From: Liolophura sinensis
Taxonomy: Eukaryota; Mollusca; Polyplacophora; Chitonida; Chitonidae
Direction of reading: 5' to 3'
DNA length: 64,000 nt
NCBI RefSeq assembly: GCF_032854445.1
Contig: NC_088306.1
Span: forward strand, 3,842,373-3,906,372
The notes beneath the pieces are model-generated. The model made no database searches, was not told where the DNA came from, and was given only the letters and a program-made list of their open reading frames with translations. This document shows positions 1-56,411 of the stretch, in pieces. Each line of letters starts with the position of its first letter. Position 1 is the first letter of the stretch. Made by a program: the position numbers and the translations under genes.

Positions 1-348
1 TGAGTCTTTTGTCTTCTTAGACTTCATTGAAGAGCACTCACAATCCAGTAATGTGAAAAAAATATTATATTTAATAACCCTGTGAGTGAAGGTCACTTTG
101 TCATGTGAGAAAGTGTTACAGACTGCTTTCTAGTTTTGGTCCATTTTATATGGGCATGTATTGCCAAGGCAGTGTTTCAAGAATGTTTGAACGATAAAAA
201 ATTGAAGTGTTAGGATTACTGTCAGTTTTAGAAAGAACATAAACATAAAGGATGGGCATAGTTTTGAGCAGGAATTTGCACTTTAGTCAATTGTGTGTCA
301 CATCCTCAAATTCTGCTGCTCAGATCACTATTCATTCTTTCTTCACAG
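1..348 (+). other. intron upstream of the first visible USP9X-like exon
   Basis: AT-rich sequence without a convincing exon. It ends in a pyrimidine-rich acceptor (ttcattctttcttcacag, 331-348) that leads into the exon starting at 349. The rest of the gene lies to the left of the window. Confidence 0.6.
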
Positions 349-3200
349 CTGTATACCAGCAGCCCAAATGTTACAGACCAACGGAGATCTGACGAGGAAG
401 TGGACCTGGGCCGTGGAGTGGCTCAATGATGAGTTGGAGAGGGTAGAGATCCTTTACACACACAATATCTGTACAAATGGGTTTTACCCATGGCCATCTT
501 TGTTCAAAGAGTATTTTCCTACTTATGCATGCCAGTGTGTCAACGAAAATTTGAGCTCACACTAGATATCATGAACTCATGTGTTTATAAAATTTAGTGA
601 ACTTCATATGTGTGTGAGTAGAAAATGTTTGATAATAGCACTTTACTCCGATATTCGTTTTTAGTTTCTTTATGATCTACTGGGCCAAATTCTATGCCAC
701 CTCATAAATGAACTTGCTGGGAGGATTATATTTTGGTCAGTGGGACTTGCTCCGCTGAGAATTCATGTTTGATTTGTTTCTTCAGGGCTCTTGCAGGGCC
801 TGAAAAAAATTGGGAAATATTAAAGACAAACCCTAATTCTTTTGAACGCTAGATTTCCCTAAAACCTTCCTGCTGAACTATACACATGCAGTACATGTAT
901 GTGTAATTTAAAGGTATTGTATGTTTTGTGATTTTTGTCAGATGAAGTTTTTTTTATTGACCTGTAAGCAGTTTGTTGTCAGTAGAAGTTTCACACCTGT
1001 TGTTTGTTGATTACTTCAGAGACAGTACCCAGGTAACACCCAGTACACCTACAACAACTGGTCACCCCCGGCACATTCCAATGAGACGTCAAATGGGTGA
1101 GTACAAGGAATTTGACCATTTTAAACACGGGCATCAATTAGTAGCCTTAATAGTTGAAGAGTTTGTGGGTGCTAGATGTGAAAAAGTCACCCAATTCTTA
1201 CCCATGTCTGTCTCTCTGTCATCCGTTTGTATGTGGAAAGGTCTGCCAGCAATGTGTGGATGGTCGTGGGCTTCCCCCGGGCTCCGCCCAGTTTACTCCC
1301 ACCATAATGCTGGCCGTTGTCAGAATAAGTGAAATATTCTTGAGTACAGCGTAAAACACCGAACAAATAAATAAATAATCTGTGTGTAATCTAAGCTGGA
1401 ACTTGTTGAGCAACATATTTCTTCTATTAACTTCTCACTAACCTGATATAGATTACATTTGTGTTTTTAGCTTAAAACAGGATGACAAGTTGAACACCCT
1501 AACTTCAAACTCCGGTCTCGGCGCATGAATGTCAATTGGCCAAACAATGTACAACAGATGTCGCATGTTGTACAGACCTAAGTCTTCATTGATGATAGTC
1601 ATTCATTTTGGAAGTGGTGAAAGTCACATTTTGTGCCTGAAATAAACACATTACAAGAAACCCACTGAAAGCAAAAAGAAGATTCTATTAACTGGGTCAG
1701 TGGCCCTTTGATGTTACATGTATGAAGCAAACGTGATGCTCTATCACTTTCATTTATTTTATTTATATATTTGATTGGTGTTTTACGCCGTACTCAAGAA
1801 TATTTCACTTATACGACGGCGGCCAGCATTATGGTGGGTGGAAACCGGGCACAGCCCGGGGGAAACCCACGACCATCCGCAGGTTGCTGAAAGACCTTCC
1901 CACTTACGGCCGAGGAGGAAGCCAGCATGAGCTGGACTTGAACTCACAGCGACCGCATTGGTGAGAGGCTCCTGGGTCATTACGCTGCACTAGCGCGCTA
2001 ACCGACTGAGCCACGGAGGCCCCGCTATCACTTTCAGCTGTGGTGTGTATAATTTCCATTCTGACCAGGAACATTGTTTGTCTTTCAGGTATTTCCTGGA
2101 AAGGTCACACAGTGCTAAGATGACGCTCACCAAACCTTATGAGCTCTGCCCAGAAGAGGTGAGTGCGAAATGAAGTACAACTGTGTTCTTCATCCATTGG
2201 TTTCTTTGGGGTCATGCCATTGGATATTTGTATGATAGGCTCTTGATACGCAGCATGTTCAAATGCAGTTCTTGCTGTTTTGCCTGAGGCTGTAAGTCAG
2301 GAGGTTTGTCAGGTACCTAGCGAAGGTTGGTGGTTTACTTCAGGCGTGGAAAACCAATTAGTCATTCACATTATTTGGATGAGACTTTAATGTAACAGAG
2401 TGAATGATGTTGAACAGTTAGATAATTAGATAAGGAGAATTTTAAATCGCTTTTGTCCAGTATTATTAAATATTGTTAAAGTTGTGGCTGTGTTTACATC
2501 ATCCTGACAGAAAATATAGAATGCTCTGGATGTATACATGAGCAAACAGTGTTGCCTCATACTGTGATACTGTACTGTAGCTCTCACTTTAGAACATAAA
2601 CGCACTCTCAGCATGCTGAAAAGATGTAGAATTGTCTAAGGCAACGCCCACACAACCAAATCCCACTTGCTGAATGGTCAGCAGTACCATATGACTTTAT
2701 TTACATTTCAGACGCGATAATTTTCAGAATTTAAGTTTTTTTTGGAAATAAAGGAAAGTTTTGGATACAATTTGATAGCTGTCTGCTATTGTACTCTTTG
2801 CTCATTGTGGGCAGTGTTTATGTGTTTTCAGGAGGCTGAGGACGGAGAGTTGACAGATGAACAGGACAGCAGTCCGCAGCCCGAGGACAGCGTCCCTGGC
2901 TACAGCCAATCACCTTCCTCCTCCTCACAGAACGGTCAGCCACGCAACAGTGGTGGCGGAGGAGGCGGTGGTGGTAGTAGTAGTGGCGGCAGCGGTGGTG
3001 GCAGTGGGCAGGTCCAGAACAATCAGGTGAGCATGCCAGCTACTCACCAGCCAGTCCAGCCAACCAATCAGATCAACAACCAGTTGAACCAGGCGGAGCC
3101 CAAATCACGCCTCGAGCTGCTCCAGCCGCAGAACTCTCCACCTCTGGATACAGACACCTGTGAAGAGGAGAGCAGCAACAAGGGAACTAACTCTGACTGA
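349..3200 (+). CDS. USP9X: USP9X / fat facets-like ubiquitin hydrolase, C-terminal end (last four coding exons, partial)
   Basis: Coding exons are 349-442, 1020-1096, 2089-2158 and 2832-3200 (610 nt, stop TGA at 3198-3200). All junctions are GT-AG and the phases agree (0 after exon 1, 2 after exon 2, 0 after exon 3). Exon 1 carries [15 protein letters not shown]; exon 2 carries [10 protein letters not shown] and NETSNG; exon 3 carries [10 protein letters not shown] and ELCPEE. These follow one another as in the C-terminal tail of vertebrate USP9X. The family are very large (about 2500 residues) deubiquitinases that remove ubiquitin from substrates in endocytosis, polarity and development; the catalytic domain is upstream of the window. 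The last exon is acidic, then has a Gly/Ser run (about 2951-3009) and a Gln/Asn/Pro-rich tail that looks lineage-specific. A consensus-like donor (cag|gtgagc, cut after 3026) lies inside the last exon. The family call is firm; exact orthology to USP9X versus faf cannot be separated. Confidence 0.88.
1229..1377 (+). repeat. tRNA-derived SINE, family A, 5'-truncated copy
   Basis: In the intron after USP9X exon 2. Contains the body (ggatggtcgtggg, ccaccataatgctggcc) and the tail ending gtaaaacaccgaac plus an aaat run. The tRNA-like head is missing or unrecognisable. Confidence 0.8.
1753..2023 (-). repeat. tRNA-derived SINE, family A, full-length copy with target-site duplication
   Basis: Read on the minus strand it starts gcctccgtggctcagtcgg, a tRNA-like head with an A-box. 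A B-box-like gagttcaagtcc follows near 1940, then the body, then a tail ending gtaaaacaccaatcaaat. The copy is flanked by an exact 12-bp duplication, ctatcactttca, at 1741-1752 and 2025-2036, so it inserted by target-primed reverse transcription. It lies in the intron before USP9X exon 3. Confidence 0.9.
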
Positions 3201-6080
3201 ACTTGTGCAGCATAGTCAGTCCTGCTTTTTTCCTGAGTTAGTGATCTACCTGTTACACTGGCTGTCTGTCTGTGACTGCTTTATAAGACGCCTACCCCCC
3301 CCCCCACCCCCACCCCCCCCCCATCCCCTCTCAGCTTTGCTCATTTTATCTGCCACGCTTCAAACTCTCTTTCTCTGAGCTGTATATACAGAAGCACTCT
3401 TCTCTCGCCTTTTTTTCTAACTGATTTACTGACCGAATTCTTGTTAATTACACATACATGTGTGCACGTGTTTTGCCCTGGTATCATATGTGGCATTATC
3501 TGATTACAGAGCCATCCACCCAGAACCCTGTATATATGTGTGCGTCAAAAAAGGATTTTATCCTGTGTGCACGCTCTAGTAACAGTGTAGTGTATTGTTT
3601 TCTTTTGTAAATATGAAATCAGTGCTGATGATTAGCTTTTTCCCATGTTTGCATATGTTGCCTGGACTTTAGTTTGGGGCTGCCAGCTGTGATAATTTTA
3701 TTTTATATCATAACATTGGGCTGTTTGGATTTGTTACTCTTGCTCCGCTGAGCAAGCTGCTTACTTGTAGCTTGGGTGTTCTTACGTCTATGTTTGTGTA
3801 CTGTCATTAAATGTCACTGAGTGATATCCCGCTGCGCAATGCTTGTGTTGAAGTGCCCTGATTTTGTCTCGCGCTTCTCATGTAAAACATTGCATATTAT
3901 TGTTTAAAGAAACACAACTGTGTTTGGTTACTCGATATGGCTGGCATTATGCAAAAAGTATTCACTAAATACTGAATGAGGAACTAACAGGTACATGAAA
4001 CACTATGGGAAATAGACCTGGCGTCTGAAAATCGTTGAAGGAAGTGTCAGTTGAACGGCGAATGGCGAACTCGTTACAACCACCAAACAACTTTGGGCGA
4101 TGTGCTCTAACTTGTTGCAGACGCCAAAAGATTGAGTGCAAACACAAAAAGATGATGTACAACATGCTGCACTATTACAGAATGCATCATTTGTGTGTAA
4201 CATGCTACTTTATTAAAATGACAACAATTAGACGTGTTCTGACGTATTCACGTAACACAAACTGTGTTACATCCACGTGTACCAAAACCTTCTGTGGAAC
4301 ACACTGGATGTTATAGAAAGTACAACGTTCTTGGTAATTCTAGTTTCCTTGGTTACCGTTCAAACAAGCCTCACAGTCTTTGTTACAATCCATGGCAAGC
4401 CACGAGTTTGTCCTACATATAGTGCTTCAGTGAATTTGACTGCATACCAAATATAGTAATAATTTATTTGTGCGAAGGGAGACCTTGTGGGAGTCAAAAG
4501 TGTAGATACGGATTTTTCGCGATTTGGTCATGTCTTCATGGAGCACGCGCAAGAAGCTTGTAAGGTGATTCTCTGGGCACATTATGTGAATGGGGTGCAG
4601 TATTTGTCAAGGGAGGCAACCCCTGTTTTAAAGACAGACACTAAGATGAGCTTAATTGTAAAGAATAAATATATATATATATATAATTGTATATAGCTGC
4701 TTCACGTACCATGAATTGTGGGAATCTATTTGTAAGCCTTATATTTTGCTAAACCTATTATCAATTCTGTTTCTTTTGTCCACAGCCGTTAACATAAGCT
4801 TACTAGAAGGTGTGTTATTGCTGTACAAATTTTTTAATTTCCGATGAGCATAATAAATAGTTAATGAAATGTTTAGTATTCTGTTGTCATCCACATGGTG
4901 TACACACGGCGTCTAGCCTGTCAGTTACTTTAAAGTAAACAGACTTGAAAATGAAATACTTAGGTGAAGCATTGGGGTGGGTCGTACTGACAGATTTCAG
5001 GCAATAGCATTAGTGTCTTGGATTATGAAGTTAAGAAAATTTGCTGTTCAGAGTTTATGAACCTCTATTTCTCTCTCTCTCAAGACCAGTGAATTCTTCA
5101 ATGTGGAGATTTCCCCAACAGCTAACCTTGTGTGCAGACTGTTTGCTTTTCTAAATGACTTCATTTCATGTACAAAGCTCTGTCATTGCCCTGTTTGAGG
5201 ATGATTGAATTCACGGTTACTGTGAAATGGGTCTGCTCATCTTTGTTGACGTTTAGAAGGAAGTTGTTTTACCAACAGGAGAGTTGTTTTCCTTTGCTGA
5301 CATTTAGTTTATACCTGTATTCTAGGCTGTACATTTCTTTTTCAACTCTGCTTGTTGTTCCCCGTGTACCTATTTTGTACATTTGTATGTATAATTTTTG
5401 ACTCTGCTCACCGACATTAGTGGGGAGCCCGAAGCTGTGCTTGTCCTATTATCTCTGGTACATACACGTAATGGTACACGTCAGATTGCATCCGATGCCG
5501 TGTGCCGGCTCCAGTCCTGTCTTGTGTGCGCTTAGCTTTGTACTGTTCCGTGCTGCAGACGTGTCACATATCCCCGCCACACAAACTGCAATGGTTGTCG
5601 GAAAGACGAGGACTGTTTCGGCAGGGCATGGCAGGCGGAAGCACATTTTGTAACTGGCTTTGGGAGGGGACGTGTTTTGACGCACAGCTCGGTGAACGCC
5701 GTGTGGATATCGCCGAGTTAACTATCTTGGAGGATTTTATGTCCAGATTTGTTATGGGGGTTATTGAACGATATTGTTTACATTTGTACAGAATGCTCTG
5801 TAGCCAGCGTCTTCCCGTCGTGTGTATTATGCGATGCGCAGAATGACTTGATTACTGTGTTTACTGGTACTGTGCCCGTCTCTTGTAGGGAGCAGCTTGT
5901 TGGGAACCGTTTGTATTGTGTTGTTTACTCGACTTTTATGTTGGGTGATTTTACCAGAATAGGACAAGGGCTTAAATTAATTTGTACTACCCTGTATTCT
6001 TAAATTGCCCGGCTTTTCCCGCTCGGATCAACCAAGGTTTAGAAAGTGTACAGTTGGAAATGTGAGAAAATAAATCTTAT
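3201..6080 (+). other. probable long 3' UTR and downstream flank of the USP9X-like gene
   Basis: No supportable coding region. Notable content: a C-rich tract (3295-3322), an AT dinucleotide run near 4670-4684, and three AATAAA hexamers on the plus strand. The ORFs that can be drawn here are short and have no recognisable domain. Which hexamer is used cannot be told from sequence alone. Confidence 0.45.
4664..4669 (+). terminator. candidate polyadenylation signal AATAAA (first of three)
   Basis: First AATAAA after the USP9X-like stop codon. Others are at 4852-4857 and 6069-6074. The first would give a 3' UTR of about 1.5 kb. Confidence 0.35.
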
Positions 6081-7230
6081 AGTTTATGAATTTCAAGAGG
6101 TTGAGGAGTTTGTCTTCATTTGTGTTGCCGAAAGGCCCTTGATGAATGAGGACCCATGCTGGAATCAAGCTCTCGCTGGTTCGGCTGCGGCTTTGAGTGA
6201 TGAGATTTGAGAAATATCTACTAGTAAAAGGCGTTATGGTTTACTCTGGACATATGCCCGACCGCTGTGGAATAAATGAAAAATACCTGAATGTGATGTT
6301 TAAAACCATTACTATTAATCAGTGAATTATTTGTGTTCTTGCTGATTGCACGTGACATGACGTTCAATCTGTGATTCGGTTTATCTCTTACACAAACTAC
6401 CACGAGCAATCTGATAATGTTGATTTATCTGGAGTAGACCTGGTATACAGTGCAGTTAGATCGTGAACAATTTCAAGGCGTGACCGAATCTAAGCGCAGA
6501 GGTGGATTTTAGGTTAGACATGCAGATTTGGTGCAATTGTGGCCACGATTAACCTCCGAACTGAAGAGTGCTGGGGTAGCGATTGGATTCAGGGGCTCCT
6601 GCCTAATAATTACCCGCTTATCCCGAGGAGACACGAGTGTAAATTGAGGTTTTGCCGTATTTTGAAACTCACTTTTTTTATTCGCATAAGTGGGGTATTT
6701 TCCTTGTTCTGCTTAATTATCCCTACGCGATAAAGGTGCTTTTAAACAATTGAGTTTCAAATCGATAATTCAGCAATGTATCGCGATTATAATTTATCCT
6801 TTATACGTGACACGCTAATTAAAGGCCTGCATAGAAACCGTAGTCCTATGTCCGTAAATGCACCTGAACCGCCTTGTACATAACAAGCTCAAAATGCAGA
6901 CTAATCATAGGCGGGACTAAGCGCACAAGTGTCAACGCTTACACATGCACAATTGGTGGAATGAGTGGAAAATCAGTCGAAGAACAACACATTTGGAACC
7001 ATTAAATTTATGGGAAACAGTTCTAACAAAGAACTGATCACATCTATCGGGGCTCAGAGAGAGCTATATATTTGCTTTGTCCTACACTGCTACAATGTAC
7101 ATCCTGATAAATCTGCGCAGGCATGCATGCAGGGAAATCGCCGACTTTTCTTCAAACGAATAGCTTGGTAGAGCGTCCGTTTCGGGAAAAGGGGGGGTGG
7201 GGGGGGGGGCGGGAGCGTTATGTGTACTGT
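6081..7230. other. no gene seen
   Basis: Unique-looking AT-rich sequence with only short ORFs. A G-run (about 7187-7211) could fold as a G-quadruplex. Confidence 0.5.
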
Positions 7231-7520
7231 CAACCCTGAGACCTTAAAATAGGAAGTTGTAGTTTCCTGGCTTGGCGGTCAGCTTTAAGGGGATAGTGCA
7301 ACGACTGCTTGACCCGTATCAGTATAATGGCCAGGGTAGGGCAATTTATTTGCATTCGGTAAGTCGTCTCAGTTAAGCAGTGCTAGGTAAAAGAGCGGTA
7401 GACATCGGTGCTGCAACAAGGAGGTACATTACATTGACTCTAAAGACTCCTTCGTCGTCACCTGACTGAAAACTTGTTGAGTACGACGTTAAAGGCTTAG
7501 CAATCACTCACTCAAATGAA
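7231..7520 (-). repeat. dispersed repeat family B (ends in a gagtgagtgag-type terminus)
   Basis: Reverse-complement match over nearly its whole length to 38097-38400: shared blocks include gagtcgtctcag-like, ctgcaacaaggaggta, ctccttcgtcgtca and gttgagtacgacgtta. It ends in aatcactcactca. No coding capacity; likely a SINE or other short non-autonomous element. Confidence 0.7.
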
Positions 7521-7711
7521 TGGCAACAATTAGTGTGGAACTTCACACCTTCAAATGCAGAGTAACCTTGTTTAGTAAGCCACATTTGCCAAATGTCATG
7601 GAAAGAATACCAAATATTATACAGCGCTGTACCACAGGATATGAACACTTTTTAGGGCTTAACATGACGGAAAGAGGTTTATAAAGGTTTACTATTCAAA
7701 CTGTAAATGAT

Positions 7712-7831
7712 TATGGGTTTCCCCATAGCTATGCCCGGGTTCTTCAACCCATAATGCTGGCCGCCGTGGTCAAAATGAACAACTCTTGAGTTCAGCATAA
7801 AAAGAAAAAAGAATCAAATAAACAAATAAAT
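7712..7831 (+). repeat. SINE family A remnant
   Basis: Degenerate body and tail: cccataatgctggccgcc, then caactcttgagttcagc and a run ending caaataaacaaataaa. No head. Confidence 0.65.
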
Positions 7832-8397
7832 GTTACTTATGAAAAAAAAAATAAATACAAACACATTTCGGATAAAAACTTTTGGCTCGGGAATGAATAG
7901 CATTATTTTCCTGGAAAATATTCATTGTTCAACAAGACAAAGCGGTGTGCTCAACAACACCGGGTACAAACGCAGCTTACGTGTAGGCTGGACTGTAAAT
8001 TGTTTCAAAATTGTGGAGTGGGTAGTGGCTCAAATTGTGCAGTGGGTCCAGCGTAGTTTGGATGCCTGATGTTTTCGTTAGTACACCAATGCTAACGCAT
8101 TCTTTTGCGCAAAATGCAGTACAATTGCTGAAGAATTCTCCCAGATTACAGCATATGCAAGATGGATGCGAAACAGGAACTCCAAGGTCGCAACGAGGGA
8201 AATGGAACGTTTTGCACGAGACCGAAGAGTCTATCAAAACTTTTTCACTTGGAATCAGTACTCTATTATCACTTCCGAATGTAAGATTTCATGGCTGCTT
8301 CCTCACAGGGTGGGCCAGGTATGCGCCAAAGCTTACTGGCCACGGATTTTTTTGTGACTGAGTTACATCGCTAAACGTTAACATTGTTGCTCATGCA
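7832..8397. other. no gene seen
   Basis: Overlapping short ORFs on both strands without recognisable motifs. Confidence 0.45.
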
Positions 8398-8470
8398 TTT
8401 ATTTATTTGTTTGATTGGTGTTTTACACCGTACTCAAGAATATTTCCTTTAAACGACAGAAGCCATGTCA
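8398..8470 (-). repeat. SINE family A tail fragment
   Basis: Minus-strand tail: gattggtgttttacaccg, tactcaagaatatttcc, then cacgacaga-like sequence. Similarity stops abruptly near 8470. Confidence 0.65.
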
Positions 8471-8692
8471 CTCAAGGAAAATTATTGGAAGAAGCCATAG
8501 TTAGGATGATACAGAAGGTAAATTTACATGTTCAAGTAAGGTGAAAAGAAAAAAAAAACAAGAGAACGTGGTACTCAAGAATTATTTGCCTGCGTGGGAT
8601 AAACCACCGACTTATGGAAAGTTAAAGGTGAACTTTCCCGCATGTTACTTACACGTTACACACGATACTAGCAGAAAGCAAATGGTTTTCGA

Positions 8693-8826
8693 CGACGTAG
8701 GATTGTGCAAATAGTGTCGTAGACACGACATAGGATTGTGCAAACAGTGTCGTAGACAGGACGTAGGATTGTACAAACAGTGTCGTAGACACAACGTAGG
8801 ATTGTGCAAACAGTGTCGTAGACAGG
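8693..8826. repeat. minisatellite, 33-bp unit, about four copies
   Basis: Four copies of a unit containing taggattgtgcaaacagtg and tcgtagacac. Because 33 is divisible by three, the minus strand stays open and spells an 11-residue repeat; that ORF is a by-product of the array. Confidence 0.85.
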
Positions 8827-9444
8827 TTGTTGTCTATAAGCTTAAATTCCCAGCCTAGGGCAGTATGTGAACGCGCACCTCGAATGTCTAGCATGCACTG
8901 ATACAGTTAAGCAAAGGAGGCTAACAAGCATATGGTATCAACCTTGCTGGCAGAAAGATGGGTTAGGCAGCAACCTCCGGTAAGTTACTGACGTACAGAT
9001 CTGAACACACTCAGTGGCGGACAAATGGCCTAATTAACTTTGGAACGTCTACGCGATCCTTCAGCTCCCTCCACCGTTTATTTTATTTATTAAATATTAT
9101 ATTTATTTTATTTACCCGGAAACCAGTCAAGAGACCTGGGGAAACCTACGACTACACGTAGTAAAGCCATCTTTCCAAAAGATTTCAAAGCCATCTTCAA
9201 ACTGCTACCCGCCATAAATAAGGGTCTATTGGCATACTTATTGTTATATTATTTTTATATATATTTAACTGGTCTTCAGTAAGACACTGGGGTAAGCATG
9301 CGTAGAAGATTTAACACATTTTCATAATCAACTATTTTTAGTATTTGATAATCATCCCGTCTACATATTTGTTGGAACACAAAATAAAAAGCAACCACGC
9401 CAAATTGAAACATCAGTGCTTTATACACCGTAGATATACAAGAT
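8827..9444. other. no gene; degenerate SINE-like patch
   Basis: A weak minus-orientation SINE family A trace lies at about 9070-9180 (acccggaaaccag, ggggaaacctacgac). Otherwise AT-rich with nothing recognised. Confidence 0.4.
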
Positions 9445-9905
9445 ATTTTTATTTACAGACAGTCCTTCTAAAGGTAAATAAATCAGTAGATACATCCATG
9501 TTACATATGTGTACACACACATCTATATTTACAGACAGTCCGTCTACAGGTAAATACATCAGTAGATACATTCATGTCGCATATGTGTACACACACATCT
9601 ACATTTACAGACAGTCCGTCTACAGGTAAATACATCAGTAGATACATCCATGTTGCACATGTGTACACACACATCTACATTTACAGACAGTCCTTCTAAA
9701 GGTTAATAAATCAGTAGATACATCCATGTTGCATATGTGTACACACACATCTACATTTAAAGACAGTCCGTCTACAGGTAAATACATCAGTAGATACATC
9801 CATGTTGCATATGTGTACACACATCTATATTTACAGACAGTCCATCTACAGGTAAATACATCAGTAGATACATCCATGTCGCATATGTGTACACACACAT
9901 CTATA
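9445..9905. repeat. minisatellite, 76-bp unit, about six copies
   Basis: Unit starts recur at 9445 (partial), 9521, 9597, 9673, 9749, 9823 and 9899: five intervals of 76 and one of 74. Each unit holds acagacagtccgtctacagg, a catcagtagatacatcc block and a gtgtacacacac stretch. Confidence 0.92.
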
Positions 9906-9984
9906 CATCATTTTACAAGTAGGTCTACATGTACATGCAACCCTGTCTGCGCAAAATGTACAAAAACTATTTTGTTCCTTTCGG

Positions 9985-10436
9985 ACATGATAGACAGGTA
10001 GACAGATGTTAGACCACATCGGTGTGTTAGACCCTACAGTGTACACATAGTGTAGGTACAGTATGTAATACACTATGACAGACAGGTGGGTGTCAGACCA
10101 CAATGCTGTGTTAAACCCTATAGTGCACACATAGTGTAGGTACAGTATGTAATACACTATGACAGACAGGTGGGTGTCAAACCACAATAGTGTGTTAAAT
10201 CCTACAGTGCACACATAGTGTAGGTGCAGTATGTAATACACTATGACAGATGAGTGGGTGTCAAACCACAATGGTGTGTTAAATCCTACAGTGCACACAT
10301 AGTGTAGGTACAGTATGTAATACACTATGACAGACGAGTGGGTGTCAAACCACAATGGTGTGTTAAATCCTACAGTTCACACATAGTGTACATGTAGGTA
10401 CATGTGTATAGTATGTAATACACTGTTATGACAGAT
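9985..10436. repeat. minisatellite, 84-bp unit, about five copies
   Basis: Unit boundaries at 10077, 10161, 10245 and 10329 give exact 84-bp spacing. Each unit carries cacacatagtgtaggtacag and gtaatacactatgacaga. The last copy has small insertions. 84 is divisible by three, which explains the 164-residue minus-strand ORF crossing it. Confidence 0.92.
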
Positions 10437-10984
10437 AAACAAGGTGAGCTCACAAAACATAAAAACAGTGGCATGTCTGGTAAAATAGCGAATTTTACCT
10501 GCGATTTTTATCTGCTTATCAATGCCATCAATCTTGTTCTCCTACATGTAGGTTACAGGCCTGTGCACAAAAATTGTAGCCCTACATGAAAGTTTCCTTG
10601 ATTACAAGAAACACATAAAGTTGGCAAAACCCATGAATCTCGAAAAGATGAGAAGAGGTGTTTACTATAGAAAAACAAAGTAAAGTTTATAAAACTGGTG
10701 TGGTTTTACATTATAAGTTTTTCACTCAAATTGACTAAGAAAATATTCACACAGCCAAAAAGCTAAGATCAATAAGAAGTTCAATCTTCTATCAGTAGGC
10801 CATATGTGGACGTACACACCAGCCACGATCCCTTAAACATAAGAGAGAAAAAAACTATATTTAAAAAATGTTTCTGTAAGTTGTTGGAGCTAAAACAAAA
10901 CAGGTTAACAACCTACAACCCATGTATGAGAGCCCATTATACAGGAGATAGACCTGAGCCTTCCGTCTAAGTTGTACAATAACA

Positions 10985-11155
10985 CACCATATCTTAAGAC
11001 TTATTATATGGGGCTAAACCAAACAAGGCTTAACCCTCAATCTGTGTGTGCAGATAGCCCATTATACAGGAGCTAAAAAATCTTAACCAGCCATGCACAC
11101 TGAGCACCTCCCTCTTCCCTACAATACCTTGCCTTACTTCACACAGGCGAGCTTA
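10985..11155. repeat. dispersed repeat C, copy 1
   Basis: Shares ordered blocks with 36585-36750: cacaccatatctta/cacaccatacctta, cccattatacaggagct/cccattatacgggtgct, aatacctcgccttacttc-like and acaggcgagct/acaggtgagct. Function unknown. Confidence 0.6.
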
Positions 11156-11920
11156 GAAAAAAAAAGCAATTTTAATACAAAACAATGTATTTTGTTTCTT
11201 GACACCATTAGAAATAATGTAACGTGCCATTCACATGGCAATGCATGGCCAGACTTGGATATTTTACTTCCTAATCTATTCCATACTCTAATGCCCAACA
11301 ATATTTCTCTACATACCCAAACTATCAACATGTAATCACAATTTATACTTCAGCCAATGTTGGAAAGAACAGAAAACTTAGATTTGGAAGCCTTAGCTCA
11401 TCTGTAGGAGACACAAGAAAGCAAAACTCATGAATTTGGTAATTCACATGCAGACAGAGAATCAGCGATGAAACATCCACCTTTATATGTCATTGTGTGA
11501 ATGACATTGTGTATACAATGGCTTACGTGAAATGTGCGGTTTATTTTTACTTGGCCACACTTCTAGATATTTACAACTAATATACAGCACACAATTCTAT
11601 GCCTTGGGCGTAAAACTGGTCAGGGATCAATGTGTCAATGATGGGGTCAGTGTCTTCCGTGTCCTGAACCCTGATCAACATCTGTAACTATAAACATGAC
11701 TGCTGTCTCCACACGTACTCAAGGAATATGTTTTCAATGATCTTCATGCAAATTAACAAAAGCCACAATAATGAACTAATTGTGCATATTGTTGAGACAT
11801 AAATTATTAAGATGACCAAGTAAATACCATGCATTCACAAGGCCTACCTTGTTGACTATGTGTATTGTCGTATATATAAACCGTGATCTGTTCACCTCAG
11901 TTACCATGGTGACAGTCCTA

Positions 11921-11926
11921 TTTATT
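11921..11926 (-). terminator. candidate polyadenylation signal of the B30.2 gene
   Basis: TTTATT on the plus strand is AATAAA on the minus strand, about 265 bases past the stop codon at 12190. Confidence 0.35.
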
Positions 11927-12189
11927 CTGATTTACAATGGGCACAAGGTCACTGAAAACAACACTATTCACTTTTTCTGCAGTGCTTTTCTAAAGTGATA
12001 TACATATCCGATGAGAGAGACTCAGTGTGCATATCCACAGCAAACCATAAGTTTGTAACAGATCACTAAACAGTTTGTAGACACTAAATGATATGTTTGT
12101 TTAACAGCAAGAGTAAACTAAAGTGACAGGATTTCATTTAAACACTTTATGATACAAAAGATTAACTGAATAATTAGCATACCTGATGG

Positions 12190-56411
<44,222 letters not shown>

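Larger units (their letters stand above)
10437..12189 (-). other. probable 3' flank / 3' UTR of the minus-strand B30.2 gene
   Basis: No coding region recognised on either strand. It includes the dispersed repeat at 10985-11155 and minus-strand AATAAA candidates. Confidence 0.4.

Noticed and set aside
1753-2023. tRNA gene
   Set aside because: The A- and B-box-like sequences belong to a SINE head repeated across the window and flanked by target duplications; no cloverleaf with a functional acceptor stem.
9861-10355. 164-codon minus-strand ORF
   Set aside because: It lies across the 76- and 84-bp minisatellites; the 84-bp unit is divisible by three, so openness is expected by repetition.
9445-10436. 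Possible CRISPR array
   Set aside because: Units are contiguous tandem repeats without unique spacers, in an animal genome.
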